A stretch of 64,000 nucleotides of DNA from Catonia carolina (GCA_035578175.1 JAQMRL010000006.1:53401001-53465000), one strand, 5' to 3'; shown: positions 10,768-21,910, counted from the stretch's first letter. Numbers and translations are program-made. Notes: a model not told the origin generated them from the letters alone.

Positions 10768-11166
10768 CATACATACACATAACAGACAGGTGTAGTGTCA
10801 AATTATTTACACTCAATCTGTTCGTTGCAAAGCTAAAATAAATAGTTCTGTTTCTTATCACATGGTCAGCCAATTTAATGACTGAATCATTTAAGAACAG
10901 AAAAGGTAGAGGTGTAAAAGACACTAATCAGAGTTATCTCCTCTGAAATTAATGAATTTCATTATACAACCAGACCCTGTGGTGAATGAAATGAAGGTGT
11001 CATTTGCAGAGTGGAAAATATGTGCTTTTCAGAAGACCCGGCATGCTGATAAGCGTACTTTTCCATTCAGTAAGGAAGGCAATGGTAAACAACCTCACTC
11101 CTCGTTTTACTTAGTAAAACCTCTACAGGTTCAAACCAGCCTTTCGGCTGATGACCTAAACAACAA
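10768..11166 (+). repeat. AAC-SINE copy 1
   Basis: A ~390-bp family member whose 3' end reads 'aaaccagcctttcggctgat', then 'gacctaaacaacaa'. It is flanked by a perfect 11-bp duplication 'cttaacatata' (10757-10767 and 11167-11177), which proves retroposition. The 3' CAGCC-TTTC-GGCTG hairpin sits just before the tail. Confidence 0.9.
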
Positions 11167-11180
11167 CTTAACATATAACT

Positions 11181-11570
11181 GTGTTGTTTAGGTCAACAGC
11201 CGAATGGCTTGTTTGAACCTTCAAAGGTTTTACTAAGTAAAAACGAGGAGTGAGGTGGTTTACTGCCTTCCTCACTGAGTTGAAAGAGTATGCTTATCCG
11301 CATGCCAGACCCTCCGAAAAGCACCCACTTTCCACCCTAAAAATGACACCTTCACTTCATTCACCACAGTGTCTGGCTGTATAGCGAAGTTTATTACTCT
11401 CAGAGGAGATAACTCTGACTAGTGTCTTTTACTCCTCTACCTTATCTGTTCTTAAATAGTTAAGTCATATAATTGGCTGACTATATGATAAGAAACAGAA
11501 CTATTTTTTGTACCCCTGGAACCAACAGATCGAGTGCAATTATTTTAACACTCCACCTGCCCGTTATGGA
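11181..11570 (-). repeat. AAC-SINE copy 2, inverted relative to copy 1
   Basis: Starts with 'gttgtttaggtcaacagccg' and ends '...ccacctgcccgttatgg', the complement of a full AAC-SINE. It lies tail to tail with copy 1, separated by about 14 bp. Confidence 0.88.
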
Positions 11571-11689
11571 TGTACTACGTATAACTGAACAGAATGAAAT
11601 GCAGAGACGAATAATTTATGTCAGAAGGGACGACATGGAAGTGATGCTTGGTAAAACACAGAGTTAATAGTGAGCTCACTTGCCATGGT

Positions 11690-11965
11690 TTTTTGTGATA
11701 CCTAAAAAAAATTGATTCGAAATCGGTTCATCCGTTTGGGAGCTGCGACGCCACAGACAGATACGAGTTAGTAATTATGTTTTTTTTAAGATTGCGGCTT
11801 TAATACGCATTTCAGAGCAGAAGTGTATACAGTTAAAGTTCTAGAACCTTTAAAAACCTATAACTTCAATTTCAAAGATTTTTTGTACAACCTTAAGTTT
11901 AGCAACAACTAGTGATTTTCTGTTTTTATTTTTAAGTTACAGTTGCAGTTGATGCGACGTTAAAT
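11690..11965 (-). repeat. Diverged HINE-like fragment
   Basis: Shows 'ttaagattgcggctttaata', 'agaagtgtatacagttaaag' and 'aagtttagcaacaactagtg' in family order, in the orientation of the copy at 43097-44050. The terminal hairpin is missing. Confidence 0.5.
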
Positions 11966-12740
11966 AAATAAATAAATTTAATAATATTTTTAAAATGCCT
12001 TGTAAAAATCTGTAATATTTCTTAAAACAGTTCAAGCCAATTTATTTACATTCTATTAATTTATTGTATATTTTATCTAAGAAACTTGATGATAACGTTT
12101 TTTTTGTTGGCTATGTGGAAAAATATCGGATGAAGTAAACGTGGGTGTATTACGCCTATGCAACTTCACAAAAATAAGCCTGCGGTAAATATATTTTTTA
12201 TTATTTTTGAACAAGGAAGAAAAGACCTTCATTTGCGGTTGATTAAACTCCGGAAGTAACAATTATTAATATTTTTTTCTAAGGAAATATATTTTTGCTT
12301 TTTATTCATAAAATTATAACGTCATTTTGTGTTATCATAAAATTTTAGGATTGCGTTTTTTGCCGTGATTATTAATGATGAAATCATTTAAAATATTACA
12401 CTTTCATTTTTCTAGAATCTTCTATTTTCACTCTTCCTTTTGCGCCGGCAGTTTTGTAGCTGGAATCATAACATAGTAACATTAAACTTTTACACATTTA
12501 CCTACAACATGATAATAAAAAATATATTAAATACTTATTTAATAATATTGTTATAACACCTAAGCCTAGGGTTCGTTCGGAATCTGGGTATAATATATAA
12601 AAAACAGTCTTTCTTTAAATTTATAATTTATATTTATTGACATAATTAATAAAGTATTAATCATAGACTTCTTGCTGAAGATTGGTGTGACCACATGTCG
12701 GGTGTATGAGTTGTCTAGGTTCCAGATAATAAAAACTTAT
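11966..12740. other. AT-rich DNA, nothing recognised
   Basis: Only short accidental frames were found. Confidence 0.5.
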
Positions 12741-12751
12741 AGTTTAATTTT

Positions 12752-13143
12752 TTGCCTATAACAATCAGGTGGAGTATTAAATTATTTGCATTCGATCTAC
12801 TAGTTGCAGGGCTACAAAAAATAGTTCTGTTTCTTATCACATGGCTTCAGCCAATTATATGAATGAAGCGGTTAAGAACAGAAGAAGTAAAGGTGTAAAA
12901 GACACTGGTCAGAGGAGTTCTCTGAGAGTAATGAATTTCATTATACAGCCAGACCATGTGGTGAATGAAGTGAAAGTGTCATTTGCAGGGTGGAAAGTAG
13001 ATGCTTTTCAGTGGACCTGGCATGCTGGTAAGCATACTTTTTCATTCAGTGAGGAAGGCAATTGTAAACCACCTCACTCCTCGTTTTCTTAGTAAAACCT
13101 TTAGAGGTTCAAACCAGCCTTTCGGGGTGATGACCTAAACAAC
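12752..13143 (+). repeat. AAC-SINE copy 3
   Basis: Full-length member flanked by the 11-bp duplication 'agtttaatttt' (12741-12751 and 13144-13154). The 83-codon frame inside it is shared by several copies and reflects their recent common origin rather than a gene. Confidence 0.9.
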
Positions 13144-13340
13144 AGTTTAATTTTAGTATAGGCTATTGGTAATTATTTTTAAAAAAAGTTCTACTTTAAT
13201 TTAGTATATTAAAAATATGTTTACGATACCAGCACTAAATTCACAGCTGTTCAGGATTTGCTAGTTGTATGTGTCGTAAAATACTAAGTACGAGTATAAG
13301 AGTAAATTAAGTATAAAGTTACTTAAGATACAAAAATAGC

Positions 13341-13567
13341 TCAGTTGTTACTCAGATTTGAGTAACAGACAGTGGTTACCGGTGTACTTTGATGGTTGGC
13401 GTTCAATTAACTACACTCTGTAAGGAATGGTCGGCCAGAGTCAATACAAGACTGCACCTCATTTACACGTCATATGTATCATTCTCATCTCATTGGGTCA
13501 TGGGGTTGTTTATTATTCTCAACTAAACAGATTGTAACGTACACACATTAAAAATTAAAAAAAAAAT
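13341..13567 (+). repeat. SINE-T2 copy
   Basis: About 220 bp containing 'gtggttaccggtgtactttg', 'catctcattgggtcatgggg' and 'aacagattgtaacgtac', ending in an A-rich tail. The tRNA-like head is not complete here; it is best seen at 19722-19808. Confidence 0.75.
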
Positions 13568-13816
13568 TGTTGCGCAGGGTGAAGTTAGATTGCTGGCTCG
13601 GTGGGAAAGTACAATTTGACCTGGTGGGTGGAATTGCTAATAAAATATCCCTGAAGAATTTTTTTTATAGAATTTTTTTTCAGGGCTCCCACACTCCCCT
13701 ACAACCTGCCGTCTCCTCCCACAGAACAATGTGCTGCCAGGTACGGAAGTCCGTCAGCAAGTAGAACGGCAAACAGCCTCCTTAATATACTTCTTGCTAT
13801 ATTGAATCATTATATA

Positions 13817-14957
13817 CAGTGGAACCTCTCTAATTCGTCTCGTTCGGGACCGAAGGAGTGACGAAATACAGAAAGTGACGAATTATGGAATTTGCTATGA
13901 ACGGTTAATAAATAACATACTCGTACGTATATTAGTTCCATAAAAGTCGAATCACATAAATGAAACTTACATTAACGATAAACACAATAAGTAATTCTAA
14001 GTCCTATAACTACAGTAAATTTGTATTAGTCTACGTATCTAGTTTTATACTACTTCAGAAATTCTGCATATGGTTGTACTTACATATTCTAATTTGTAGA
14101 ACGCAAAACACAGTACACGTTACCGAATATAAAATTACAATCGAAAAAGTATACAATTGCAAAATCGATGAAACGAATCTTTAACTATGTATCACTTAAC
14201 ACAACAAAAAAATCACATTAAAATTTAGAAAACGTTACTTAATTACACTAATATGTATGTATATATGTAAAATGCCAAATTTATTTCTTGAAAAAGTGGG
14301 TTATCTTCTTTTCTACCAACGAGTTCTTTTCTTTTTCCACAGCCAACTGGCGAACTTGTCGTATTACAATTAATTTTGATAACTCTGCTTCTTTCTGTCT
14401 CTCATACCATTCGATGCACTTCGTCAGCATTCCTTCTATTTCTCGATTCGTACCAATATTTTCAGGGCTTGAAACATATTCTTCGTAACATATTCTTGAA
14501 ACATATTCTTCAGGTGAATCTTTGTTTTGAACGTAGGCCACAATTTCTTTGTCACTTAAAATCTCATACCCAAGTTCGTTAGCATCTTGCTCTATCCATT
14601 CAACTAATTCCTCGTCGGTAATATTTTTTGTCACAGGTATACTCTGGCACACATCTTTTAATTCTGATAAGACATTGTTTGTTTCATTGTAAGAACGGAT
14701 GCTACTAGTTTCTTCTCGGTCAGCCCACCGATTGTTCCAACAAGACTTAAGTGTTATTTCGAAATGTTATGCCATGCTTGTGATATGTTATATATAGCAT
14801 CTTTGATTGTATACTTTTTCCAAAATTCTTGAACCTGCGTTTCATTTTCGGAAAATATAAAACTCTGCAGAAATATTTTCCGATAATGAACTGGGGAGGG
14901 CTGACGAATTATAGAAGGTGATGAATTAGAGAGTGACGAATTAAAGAGGTTTTACTG
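13817..14957 (-). mobile_element. Tigger/pogo-type element with internal deletion
   Basis: Ends 'cagtggaacctctctaattc' and 'gacgaattaaagaggtttta' + 'ctg' are inverted repeats, with subterminal 'gacgaatta' repeats. TA flanks both sides (13815-13816, 14958-14959). The 1141-bp body keeps only a transposase C-terminal frame on the minus strand. Confidence 0.85.
14281..14652 (-). pseudogene. Tigger transposase C-terminal remnant
   Basis: The 123-codon frame contains 'ITDEELVEWIEQDANELGYE' followed by 'ILSDKEIVAYVQ', an acidic block seen after the DDE domain of Tigger/pogo-type proteins. It ends with a lysine- and glutamate-rich helix and 'ITHFFKK'. The CENP-B DNA-binding and DDE domains are absent. 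The initiator Met is arbitrary, so this is the relic of a longer gene. Confidence 0.7.
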
Positions 14958-15311
14958 TATTATATTTCACCACTCCTATTTATTATTACCATTTCCAAAT
15001 TTACCAAACCATATATCAACATACTTATGCACGAAGAACATCTGAAGACACGAAGATATGAACATAGACACACATAACACGCAGGTACATAACATAAAAG
15101 CATAAATTATATCAAGATACAATCACAGTCAGTTACGTCAAATCACACTCCTCACTACCTTAAAAATGTCAATTTTCGAGTTAAAAAGTCTACTTCGTTT
15201 CCAAAATCATTTGCAACACCAACACAACGGGCCAGAGGTGAGGCATCTTTAATCTCGTTAGATACTGAAGATACTGAAGGTACTACTATTAGTGACATCA
15301 CCGAACGCAGG

Positions 15312-15474
15312 CGATGTTGGTAACGTGCTCGCCTCTCATCACGCGGTCTTGGGTTCGAATCCCACTCGGGCATGGAATTTTTTCATACGTTATAAAAAAT
15401 TCATTTCATCCTTCACCGTCTGCATTAGCAGCAATTTGCAAAACAGTCGGACGTTAAACAAAAAAAAAAAAAAA
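15312..15474 (+). repeat. SINE-T1 copy 1 (tRNA-derived), slightly 5' truncated
   Basis: Has the A-box-like 'gcgatgttggtaacgtg' and an ideal B box in 'gggttcgaatccc', a conserved body ending 'cagtcggacgttaaac', and a poly(A) tail. Flanking duplication 'ccgaacgcagg' lies at 15301-15311 and 15475-15485. About 10 bp of the head are missing compared with the copy at 20297. Confidence 0.9.
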
Positions 15475-15582
15475 CCGAACGCAGGACAATTGTGCATCTA
15501 TGTGTTTACGCTAATTAAACTTAATGAATTACTGTAAGTACTCTAAAGTTAGCTTCAATGGAGGGAACATATAAATTACGTT

Positions 15583-15980
15583 GTTGTTGCTTAGTTCATC
15601 TGACAAAAGGCTGGTTTGAACCTCTAGAGGCTTTACTAAGTAAAACAAGGAGTGAGGTGGTTTACAATGCCTTCCTTACTGAGTGGAAAAGTATGGTTAT
15701 CAGCATGCCAGACCCTATGAAAAGCACATATTTTTCACCCTGGAAATAACACCTTCATTTCATTCACCATAGGGTCTGACTGTATGATGAAATTCATAAC
15801 TTTCAGAGGAGATAACTCTGACTAATGTCTGTTTTACACCTCTACCTCTTCTGTTCTTAAATGCTCCAGTCATATGGTCTTGGCTGACCATGTGATAAGA
15901 AACAAAGCAATTTTTTGTAGCCCTGGAATTAGAAGATCTAGCCCAGTTAATTTAACACTCCACCTTCCTGTTATGGGCAA
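15583..15980 (-). repeat. AAC-SINE copy 4
   Basis: Full-length in reverse, from (GTT)n to 'ttcctgttatgggca'. The flanks 'atataaattacgtt' and 'atataaattatgtt' (15569-15582, 15981-15994) are a 14-bp duplication with one mismatch. Confidence 0.9.
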
Positions 15981-15994
15981 ATATAAATTATGTT

Positions 15995-16825
15995 AGCTTC
16001 TAATTCAAATTTCCGGCTCTCCTAAACCTAGCAACATCCAAAAGTTACAAGTATTCCAATAAAAATTTCTCCAACATTTTACCAGTGCACTGTAATACGT
16101 AAGTAACAAAACTCTTCACGATAACTTAAAATCGCCTTCTTTAAAGAAAAAATACACACAAGATATACACGATTCTACTACAGCCTAACCGACAATCTTA
16201 ACGAGTTAACAATTATGACACATTCACGACTAAATCTTCCTGGAAATCAACCAAAGCGACTGCGGAAATTGCGGAATAGTGAGACCTGATGTTACATAAA
16301 TAAATTACAATAAAAAAATTAAATTAAAAAATAAAATCAAAATATATTTTTGTTTTGGTTGTTTTTTCCAAATAGAAGTATCATAAAATTGGTGAAAAAT
16401 TTCATTCTAGAACAGATACACCACAGGGTGTTACAGGTCTATTTCACTCTGATATTTTCCTTATTTTAACATATTTACTTGTAATTTTACAGTTGGTTGT
16501 AAATAAAGATATTAAAGATAAAAAAAAATTCAATCTTTATAAGGAAGTGGAATGTATTCAAGGCTTTTTAGACTTATTTCGCTCTTTAATTATTTATTTT
16601 ATTTTTTTTTATTTTCAAGTTAAAATTTTTTACAACTGTACTGACTTTTAAAGAACTGGCGAATGGCGCATTGGTACTTTAATCAATTACTCCCACTTCA
16701 ACATTTTTTATTCTTATTTCATTTAGCCTATTTGATATTCCTGGACATCAAAAGTATTATTCTTTCTGTATAAAAATTAACGGATCTTTTCAATCAAGTT
16801 TCGGAAATTTTAATGTTAATTTTTA
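15995..16825. other. AT-rich DNA, nothing recognised
   Basis: No gene, repeat end or RNA gene could be supported. Confidence 0.5.
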
Positions 16826-17053
16826 ATTTTTTTTTTTTAATCCCTAATATGTGTACGTTACAATCAGTTCAATTAAAGAACAATAAGAAACCGCATGACC
16901 AAATGAGATGAGGATGATGTGTATGACTTGTAAATGAGATATATTTTTGTTCAGACTCAGTCCAGCCATTCCTGAAAAAGTATAGTTAATTAAACCCCAA
17001 CCACCAAAGAAAACCGGTAACCACTGTCTAGTGTTCAAATCCGTATAAAAGTA
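16826..17053 (-). repeat. SINE-T2 copy
   Basis: Reverse-strand member starting with a T run (A tail), then 'gtgtacgttacaatcagttc', and running to 'gttcaaatccgtataaaagt'. Near full length except for the tRNA-like head. Confidence 0.75.
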
Positions 17054-17223
17054 AAACTATAGGTATAAGACGAACTAATGTCCCATAGCCGAGCGAGTGA
17101 GAGGGAAATAGTGGCATAACTACGCATGCGCTCAAAGGTCTTTACCGTTAAAATCCAAATCTGAAAACATACTGCAGTCGTTATCTTGCTTGTTAGTTTA
17201 CTGCATGCATAAACGCTTGCTCA

Positions 17224-18615
17224 CAACATCATCATCATCATCTTCACTTCCAAGGATTAGGTTACATGAACCTGTTCCGGTACCCATCTCCCTCTCGGCC
17301 TCCCTACATCTCTTCTGCCAACTGGTTGATAATTTAAAGCCGCCACTGGCATCCTTTCGTTTGGCATTCTGTCCAGGTGACTACACCATCTTTGTCTATT
17401 TTTTATTATCTTTTCATGCAAAGACTGAACTGATAGTGCGCTTCTAATATCCACGTTCCTTATTCTATCCATTCTGGTACATCCATGCACACTTCGTAAA
17501 AACTTCATTTCCGCAGCTTGAATTTTATTATCGCTTTTAGCAGTATGCACCCAAGACTCACTGCCATATACGAGTGTTGGAACCGCAACAGTGTTGAAAA
17601 ATTTGAGGCGTGTTTCCTTCCTCGTTTTATTCTTCAGATGTCTGTGAATATTTTCACAAATATTCTGAAATTTGGCCAGTTTAACTGTTATGTCTTTATC
17701 AAAATCGTATGAAACATCACTCCCAAGGTATTGAAAATGTTTAACCTGTTCTATTGCCCTTCCATTCATCTCTATTCTCGTCCTTATTGTATATTTACCT
17801 TTAAAAGCCATAGTTTTAGATTTTGTGGATGATATTTCCAGATTGTATTGTTTTGCAACTTGTTCCAACATAAATACCGATTTTTGTAACTCGTCTTCAT
17901 TCTGTTGTATTACAACTTTGTCATCCGCATATTATAAAAGAGAGTTCATAAAGAAGCCATCCGAGATCTGTATACCTGGGTCTACATTACATTTCCACGT
18001 TCTCAACATGTCGTCCACATATATATTAAACAATGTCGACGATATACAACATCCCCGTCGAACTCCTCTATTGGTTTTAATAGGCTCTGTCACTTTCCCA
18101 TCTAAATCTAGTAAAATCACAGTATCTTCGTACAGGCTCTGCAATATCCTGATAATATGTTTAGGGTATCCTCTCCTTTCCAGAACCCTCCATAAAAGCG
18201 AACGTTTAACACTGTCAAAAGCCTTTACAAAATCTATAAATGCAATATGGGTTTCAAGGTTGTATTCTCGTCTCTTAGCTATAATTTGTTTTAAAGTAAA
18301 AATAGCATCCGAACACGATCTACCTTTCCGGAACCCCATCTGTTCTTCCATAATCAAGGAATCGGCTACGGTTCTTAACCTATTATTAATAATTCTTGTG
18401 TACAATTTGTAGGAAGTGTCTAATAAACTAATCCCTCTATAATTGTTAGTGTCTATTCTATTTCCTTTTTTGTGGATGGAAATCACCTTTGACTGCAACC
18501 ATTCTTTGGGTATTGTATGACCTTTCCAACACATATTAAAGAAGTGCACTAGGCGCAAATGCAAGGCGGTTCCTCCATATTTTAATAATTCCATATTTCC
18601 ATATTGCTCACAACA
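17224..18615 (-). mobile_element. 5'-truncated LINE with (GAT)n-type tail
   Basis: The minus strand carries a reverse transcriptase frame followed by a 3' end of ATG/GAT repeats (17224-17242). The 5' side is cut at about 18600-18615, where a HINE-like element abuts it. Fragments of the same or a close family recur at 30410, 38595 and 61005. Clade is uncertain; RTE-like is my best guess. Confidence 0.75.
17257..18600 (-). pseudogene. LINE reverse transcriptase with one in-frame stop
   Basis: The frame reads 'NMELLKYGGTALHLRLVHFF', then 'NYRGISLLDTSYKLY', the first catalytic Asp in 'FIDFVKAFDSV', 'RGCCISSTLFNIYVDDM', and the YADD box. It ends with 'GRRDVGRPRGRWVPEQVHVT' and a stop. The only lesion in about 450 codons is a TAA at 17932-17934, immediately before the Tyr of YADD. 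Both halves are in the same frame, so one point change inactivated it. The first residues of the longer open frame (18610-18735) belong to the neighbouring HINE-like element. Confidence 0.85.
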
Positions 18616-18621
18616 ATGAGT

Positions 18622-19430
18622 AAAATCTGGTGTGAAACACACAACTTTCTCTTGCCAATGCAAATAATTTACAATATAATTTAACATTAGTAATAAAATA
18701 TTAGAAATAAACAAAAAACTAACCTCAATAAACATAACCTTATTTTAATCATGAGTGAAACACTCAATGAAAATCAACCTCAGTCTGGCTTAAAAATACG
18801 GAAAATCACTATTTCACGCTAAACTAGGCTCTGTAGAGAAAAATACGTTAAATAAAAGTTGTAGATCTTTAAATTTCCTATAAATTTGGTTATATACACT
18901 TTTGTCGTAAAATGCATACTAAGGCCAAAATCTTAAAAAAATCAATTTTTCACACGTTTTCGTGAGAAAAAAATCAGAAAATCGCTAATTACTGCTAAAC
19001 TAAGCGTCATACAAAAAAATGTTTGAAACAGAAGTTGTAGGTTTTTAAATTCTCTACAACTTTTATTATATAAGTTTTTGCGCTAAAATTTATATTAAAG
19101 CCGTAATCTTAAAAAAACAACGTTTTTACGTGAAAACAGCCTCACCGAGAATTTCAGCAAACATAGCGCCTACCCTATCTTGTAGAGAATAAAAAATTGA
19201 GTAAAATAGGCGATTTTAAAAAAAATCGTAGGACCAGTTTTTGAGAAAATCACAAAAAACTGAAAAATTATACGAGTAAACTACTACTTCCGGTTGACCG
19301 ATTTTGATGAAAATGTTCGTGTCGCGTCCGGTAGTGGTATGTAACTTAAGTTTCAAGTTTCAAGTTCGTACGACGTTCCGTTCTTGAGATATTCTGTTCA
19401 CACACAGACACACACACACACACAGACACA

Positions 19431-19469
<39 letters not shown>

Positions 19470-19615
19470 ACACACAGACCAATCGCTAAAAACATGTTTT
19501 TTGGGTTCAGGGGGTCTGAAAACGTATAGATCCGGTGAAAACTCGATTTCGAAAAATCGACATGAAAACAATACTTTCCTTCCTATATATTCATATAGGC
19601 AAGAGAAAGTAAAAA
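18622..19615 (+). mobile_element. HINE-like (Helentron-type, non-autonomous) element, complete
   Basis: About 1 kb of non-coding DNA. It begins near 'tctggtgtgaaacac'. A 13-bp 'actttctcttgcc' (18644-18656) has its exact complement 'ggcaagagaaagt' (19598-19610). A CA microsatellite lies at 19399-19480 and a hairpin with 'cctatat' and 'atatagg' arms at 19582-19599. This order matches the non-autonomous Helentrons of the DINE-1 type. At least a dozen full or partial copies lie in the window. The family assignment is inference; no Rep/helicase is present. Confidence 0.6.
19399..19480. repeat. (CA)n microsatellite inside HINE-like element
   Basis: An almost pure CACA tract with a few CAGA units. 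The Thr/His and Val/Cys frames across it are artefacts. Confidence 0.9.
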
Positions 19616-19721
19616 TTAATGACAATGTTATTGGAACGGTGCGTATGGCTTGTGCGGGTGAGAGCGTTATGCATTCTCTCACTCCCATGGCTAGGGGACC
19701 TTAGTTCATCTGAATGCTGTA

Positions 19722-19808
19722 CCTTTACTAGGATTTGAACCACAGAACCGTCATCCCCGAAATCAACTGTTAAACAGCTGACTCGCGGCGACAACTTTAC
19801 CTCTAGAC
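19722..19808 (-). repeat. SINE-T2 tRNA-like head
   Basis: On the minus strand 'gtggttcaaatcctagta' gives a good B box and 'ggtctagaggtaaag' an A-box-like start, so SINE-T2 is probably tRNA-derived. The hAT element 2 is inserted in this A box. Confidence 0.6.
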
Positions 19809-20274
19809 CAGTCAAAGATACGGCCCGCGGGCCGCACCCGGCCCCCGGGCTGTATCAATACGGCCCGCGATCGCAATGTGTCACAGAGAGAAGAATCATG
19901 TTTTTTTTAGAGCTTTAAGACTTCACTCGATTCCTCTACGGAAGTTTTAAAATGCGCACACTACATTTATAAGTAATTTTAAGGGCAGTGCGTGCCTAGA
20001 CAAGTGAGAGAGATAGACAGTAACGCCATCTCTACCTGATATCAATGAGCTTTCAAAAACAAGAGAAGTCAGGTATCTGGATCCTCGAGCTCAAAATAAT
20101 TACCATCTTTTATAACTTTGATATGATTTTTAACAACCGTATATTATATACTGTACAATTAAATAAATAAAATGTTATAATAATTCAGTACAATTTTTGT
20201 TTTTTGAATCTGGCCCGCCTACACATTCTAAATTTAATAAATGGCCCTCTTCAAAATTGAGTTTGACACCACTG
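19809..20274. mobile_element. Non-autonomous hAT element 2 with perfect 8-bp TSD
   Basis: 466 bp flanked by exact 'ctctagac' duplications (19801-19808, 20275-20282). The right end 'gtttgacaccactg' should pair with 'cagtggtgtcaaac'. The left end reads 'cagtcaaagatacgg', so about 4 terminal bases were lost. GC-rich 'acggcccgcgggcc' near the left end links it to hAT element 1. No coding capacity. Confidence 0.88.
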
Positions 20275-20296
20275 CTCTAGACTAACCCGGTTGTAG

Positions 20297-20468
20297 CCGG
20301 CCGCATTGGCGAAGTTGGTACCGTGCTCGCCTCTCATCATGCGGTCTTGGGTTCGAATCCCATTCAGGCACGGCATTTTTTCATACGTTACAAAAATCAT
20401 TTCATCATTCACCGTCTGCATTAGCAGTCATTGCAGAACAGTCGGATGTTAAACAAAACAAAAAAAAA
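20297..20468 (+). repeat. SINE-T1 copy 2, full length
   Basis: A box 'tggcgaagttggt', B box in 'gggttcgaatccc', tail 'aaacaaaacaaaaaaaa'. A 14-bp duplication 'taacccggttgtag' lies at 20283-20296 and 20469-20482. It starts 14 bp to the right of hAT element 2. Confidence 0.93.
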
Positions 20469-20482
20469 TAACCCGGTTGTAG

Positions 20483-21910
20483 AATTGCTACTTCTAAATT
20501 TATTTTATATTAAAACAATAATAATCACATATATTTTTTTCAAATTATAAATACTTCATTTATCTTTAAAATATATTTCTATTTTGATCGACATTGTTCT
20601 ATAGTTCTTTCTTCGTTAGGTTTTTTTTAAATCATCTGTTTAACTTCTTATAAAAATTAAATATTAATTTTTTATTTGAAATAATTTAAAAATATTTCTT
20701 TTAATTTAAATAATCATTTTAAAAATGTTATTCATTTATTTAAATAAATCTATCAAATTAAATGTAATTCTTCTACACGGTCGGTTTTGATTTCAATAAA
20801 ATTTATTTTTTGCAACTTATTTTTGTTTTGTAGTTTACTTTATTTACGTCAGTTTTATCTGATATAATTTTTATATTCTGATAAAATTTAATTCTTTTAA
20901 TAAAGATTTATTTAAAATCATTATATGTTTATTGGCCATTTAACAAAGTTATTATACTACAAACTTAAAAAATATATAAAAAGGTGTTTTATTCCTATTT
21001 ATTTCCATTATACCCGAGATTTCTCAAAAACTACTGAAGATATGGTTTTGGGTTTTATTCATTTTCTCAGGTCAAAATCCATAAGAAATCACCATTATTG
21101 TCTCATAATTAACGCTCTGAAAATTTCACTATGAACTTATTTCGTGGGATAAGTTAAAATCCGGGTGAAATCTTTTGCTAGACGAAACATGCTAACGATG
21201 CATTTCCCGATCTATGTTGATACGAACTTCATTTCTTATTTTCCAATGTAGATTCAAATACCTATTTCATTTCTTTGTGAATTACCTGTAAAAATAACCA
21301 GATCCCGAAACTACCTGGAAGAAATATCGCAATACAGCTGTCATTGGTTGTCAACTTCTAAAGTTTTTTAATTAATATTTACCAATGTTTTTTTACGTAT
21401 TGTGACAAAAAATATGGTAAATAATACTGGTTTTTTCTTTAGTATTTTATGGACAATTATGCGCTATAGACTCTTAACTATGAAGTAATTATTACAGTCA
21501 TACTGAATTATCAGTTTTGTTTTTGATACAATGACATTTGACCTATTACTAAAGATTATTAAATATATTATTTATTTATATACTGTATTTATTTATATTT
21601 TTAGATAATTATGTTATTCTTTTAATGATACATTGATAAATAACAAAAGTCAGCATTAATAATTATTGTAGATTATTTCATAATTAATTTAATAAAAAGA
21701 AGTTTAATTACATCTAAGAAAAACACCAATCTATTGTTAGTATTTGTTGGGTGTGTTCTTTGTTTTTAATCGGATTTTAAAATTTAATGAATTTTTTATC
21801 AAGTTTCGGGCTAAATGGTTGTTTTCAATTTCTTCTTAAACGTTTTTTGAAGAAACCTTACTTTTTAAGTTTTATCTCAATCGGTGAAAATATTTTGGCT
21901 CCGTAACGCA
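20483..21910. other. AT-rich DNA with one possible diverged FB-like stretch
   Basis: Mostly featureless. Around 21010-21250, 'gggtgaaatcttttgctaga' and neighbouring words resemble the FB arm ('ggggcgaaatttttcgctag'), so a diverged relative is possible. No gene was recognised. Confidence 0.35.

Larger units (their letters stand above)
13670..15265 (-). repeat. RET9 retroposon copy 1, split by a Tigger element
   Basis: The parts 13670-13816 and 14958-15265 together match, in reverse, 51870-53000. In sense orientation the family ends in an A-rich tail, so a retroposon or LINE 3' region is likely. The copy at 51870 lacks the Tigger and provides the empty site. Confidence 0.7.

Noticed and set aside
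10952..11191. Recurrent frame beginning MNFIIQPDPVVNE in several places
   Set aside because: It is an AAC-SINE segment shared by young copies. The family shows retroposon hallmarks and no protein-like constraint could be seen.
19384..19704. Thr/His-rich and Val/Cys-rich frames
   Set aside because: They read a CA microsatellite inside a HINE-like element.
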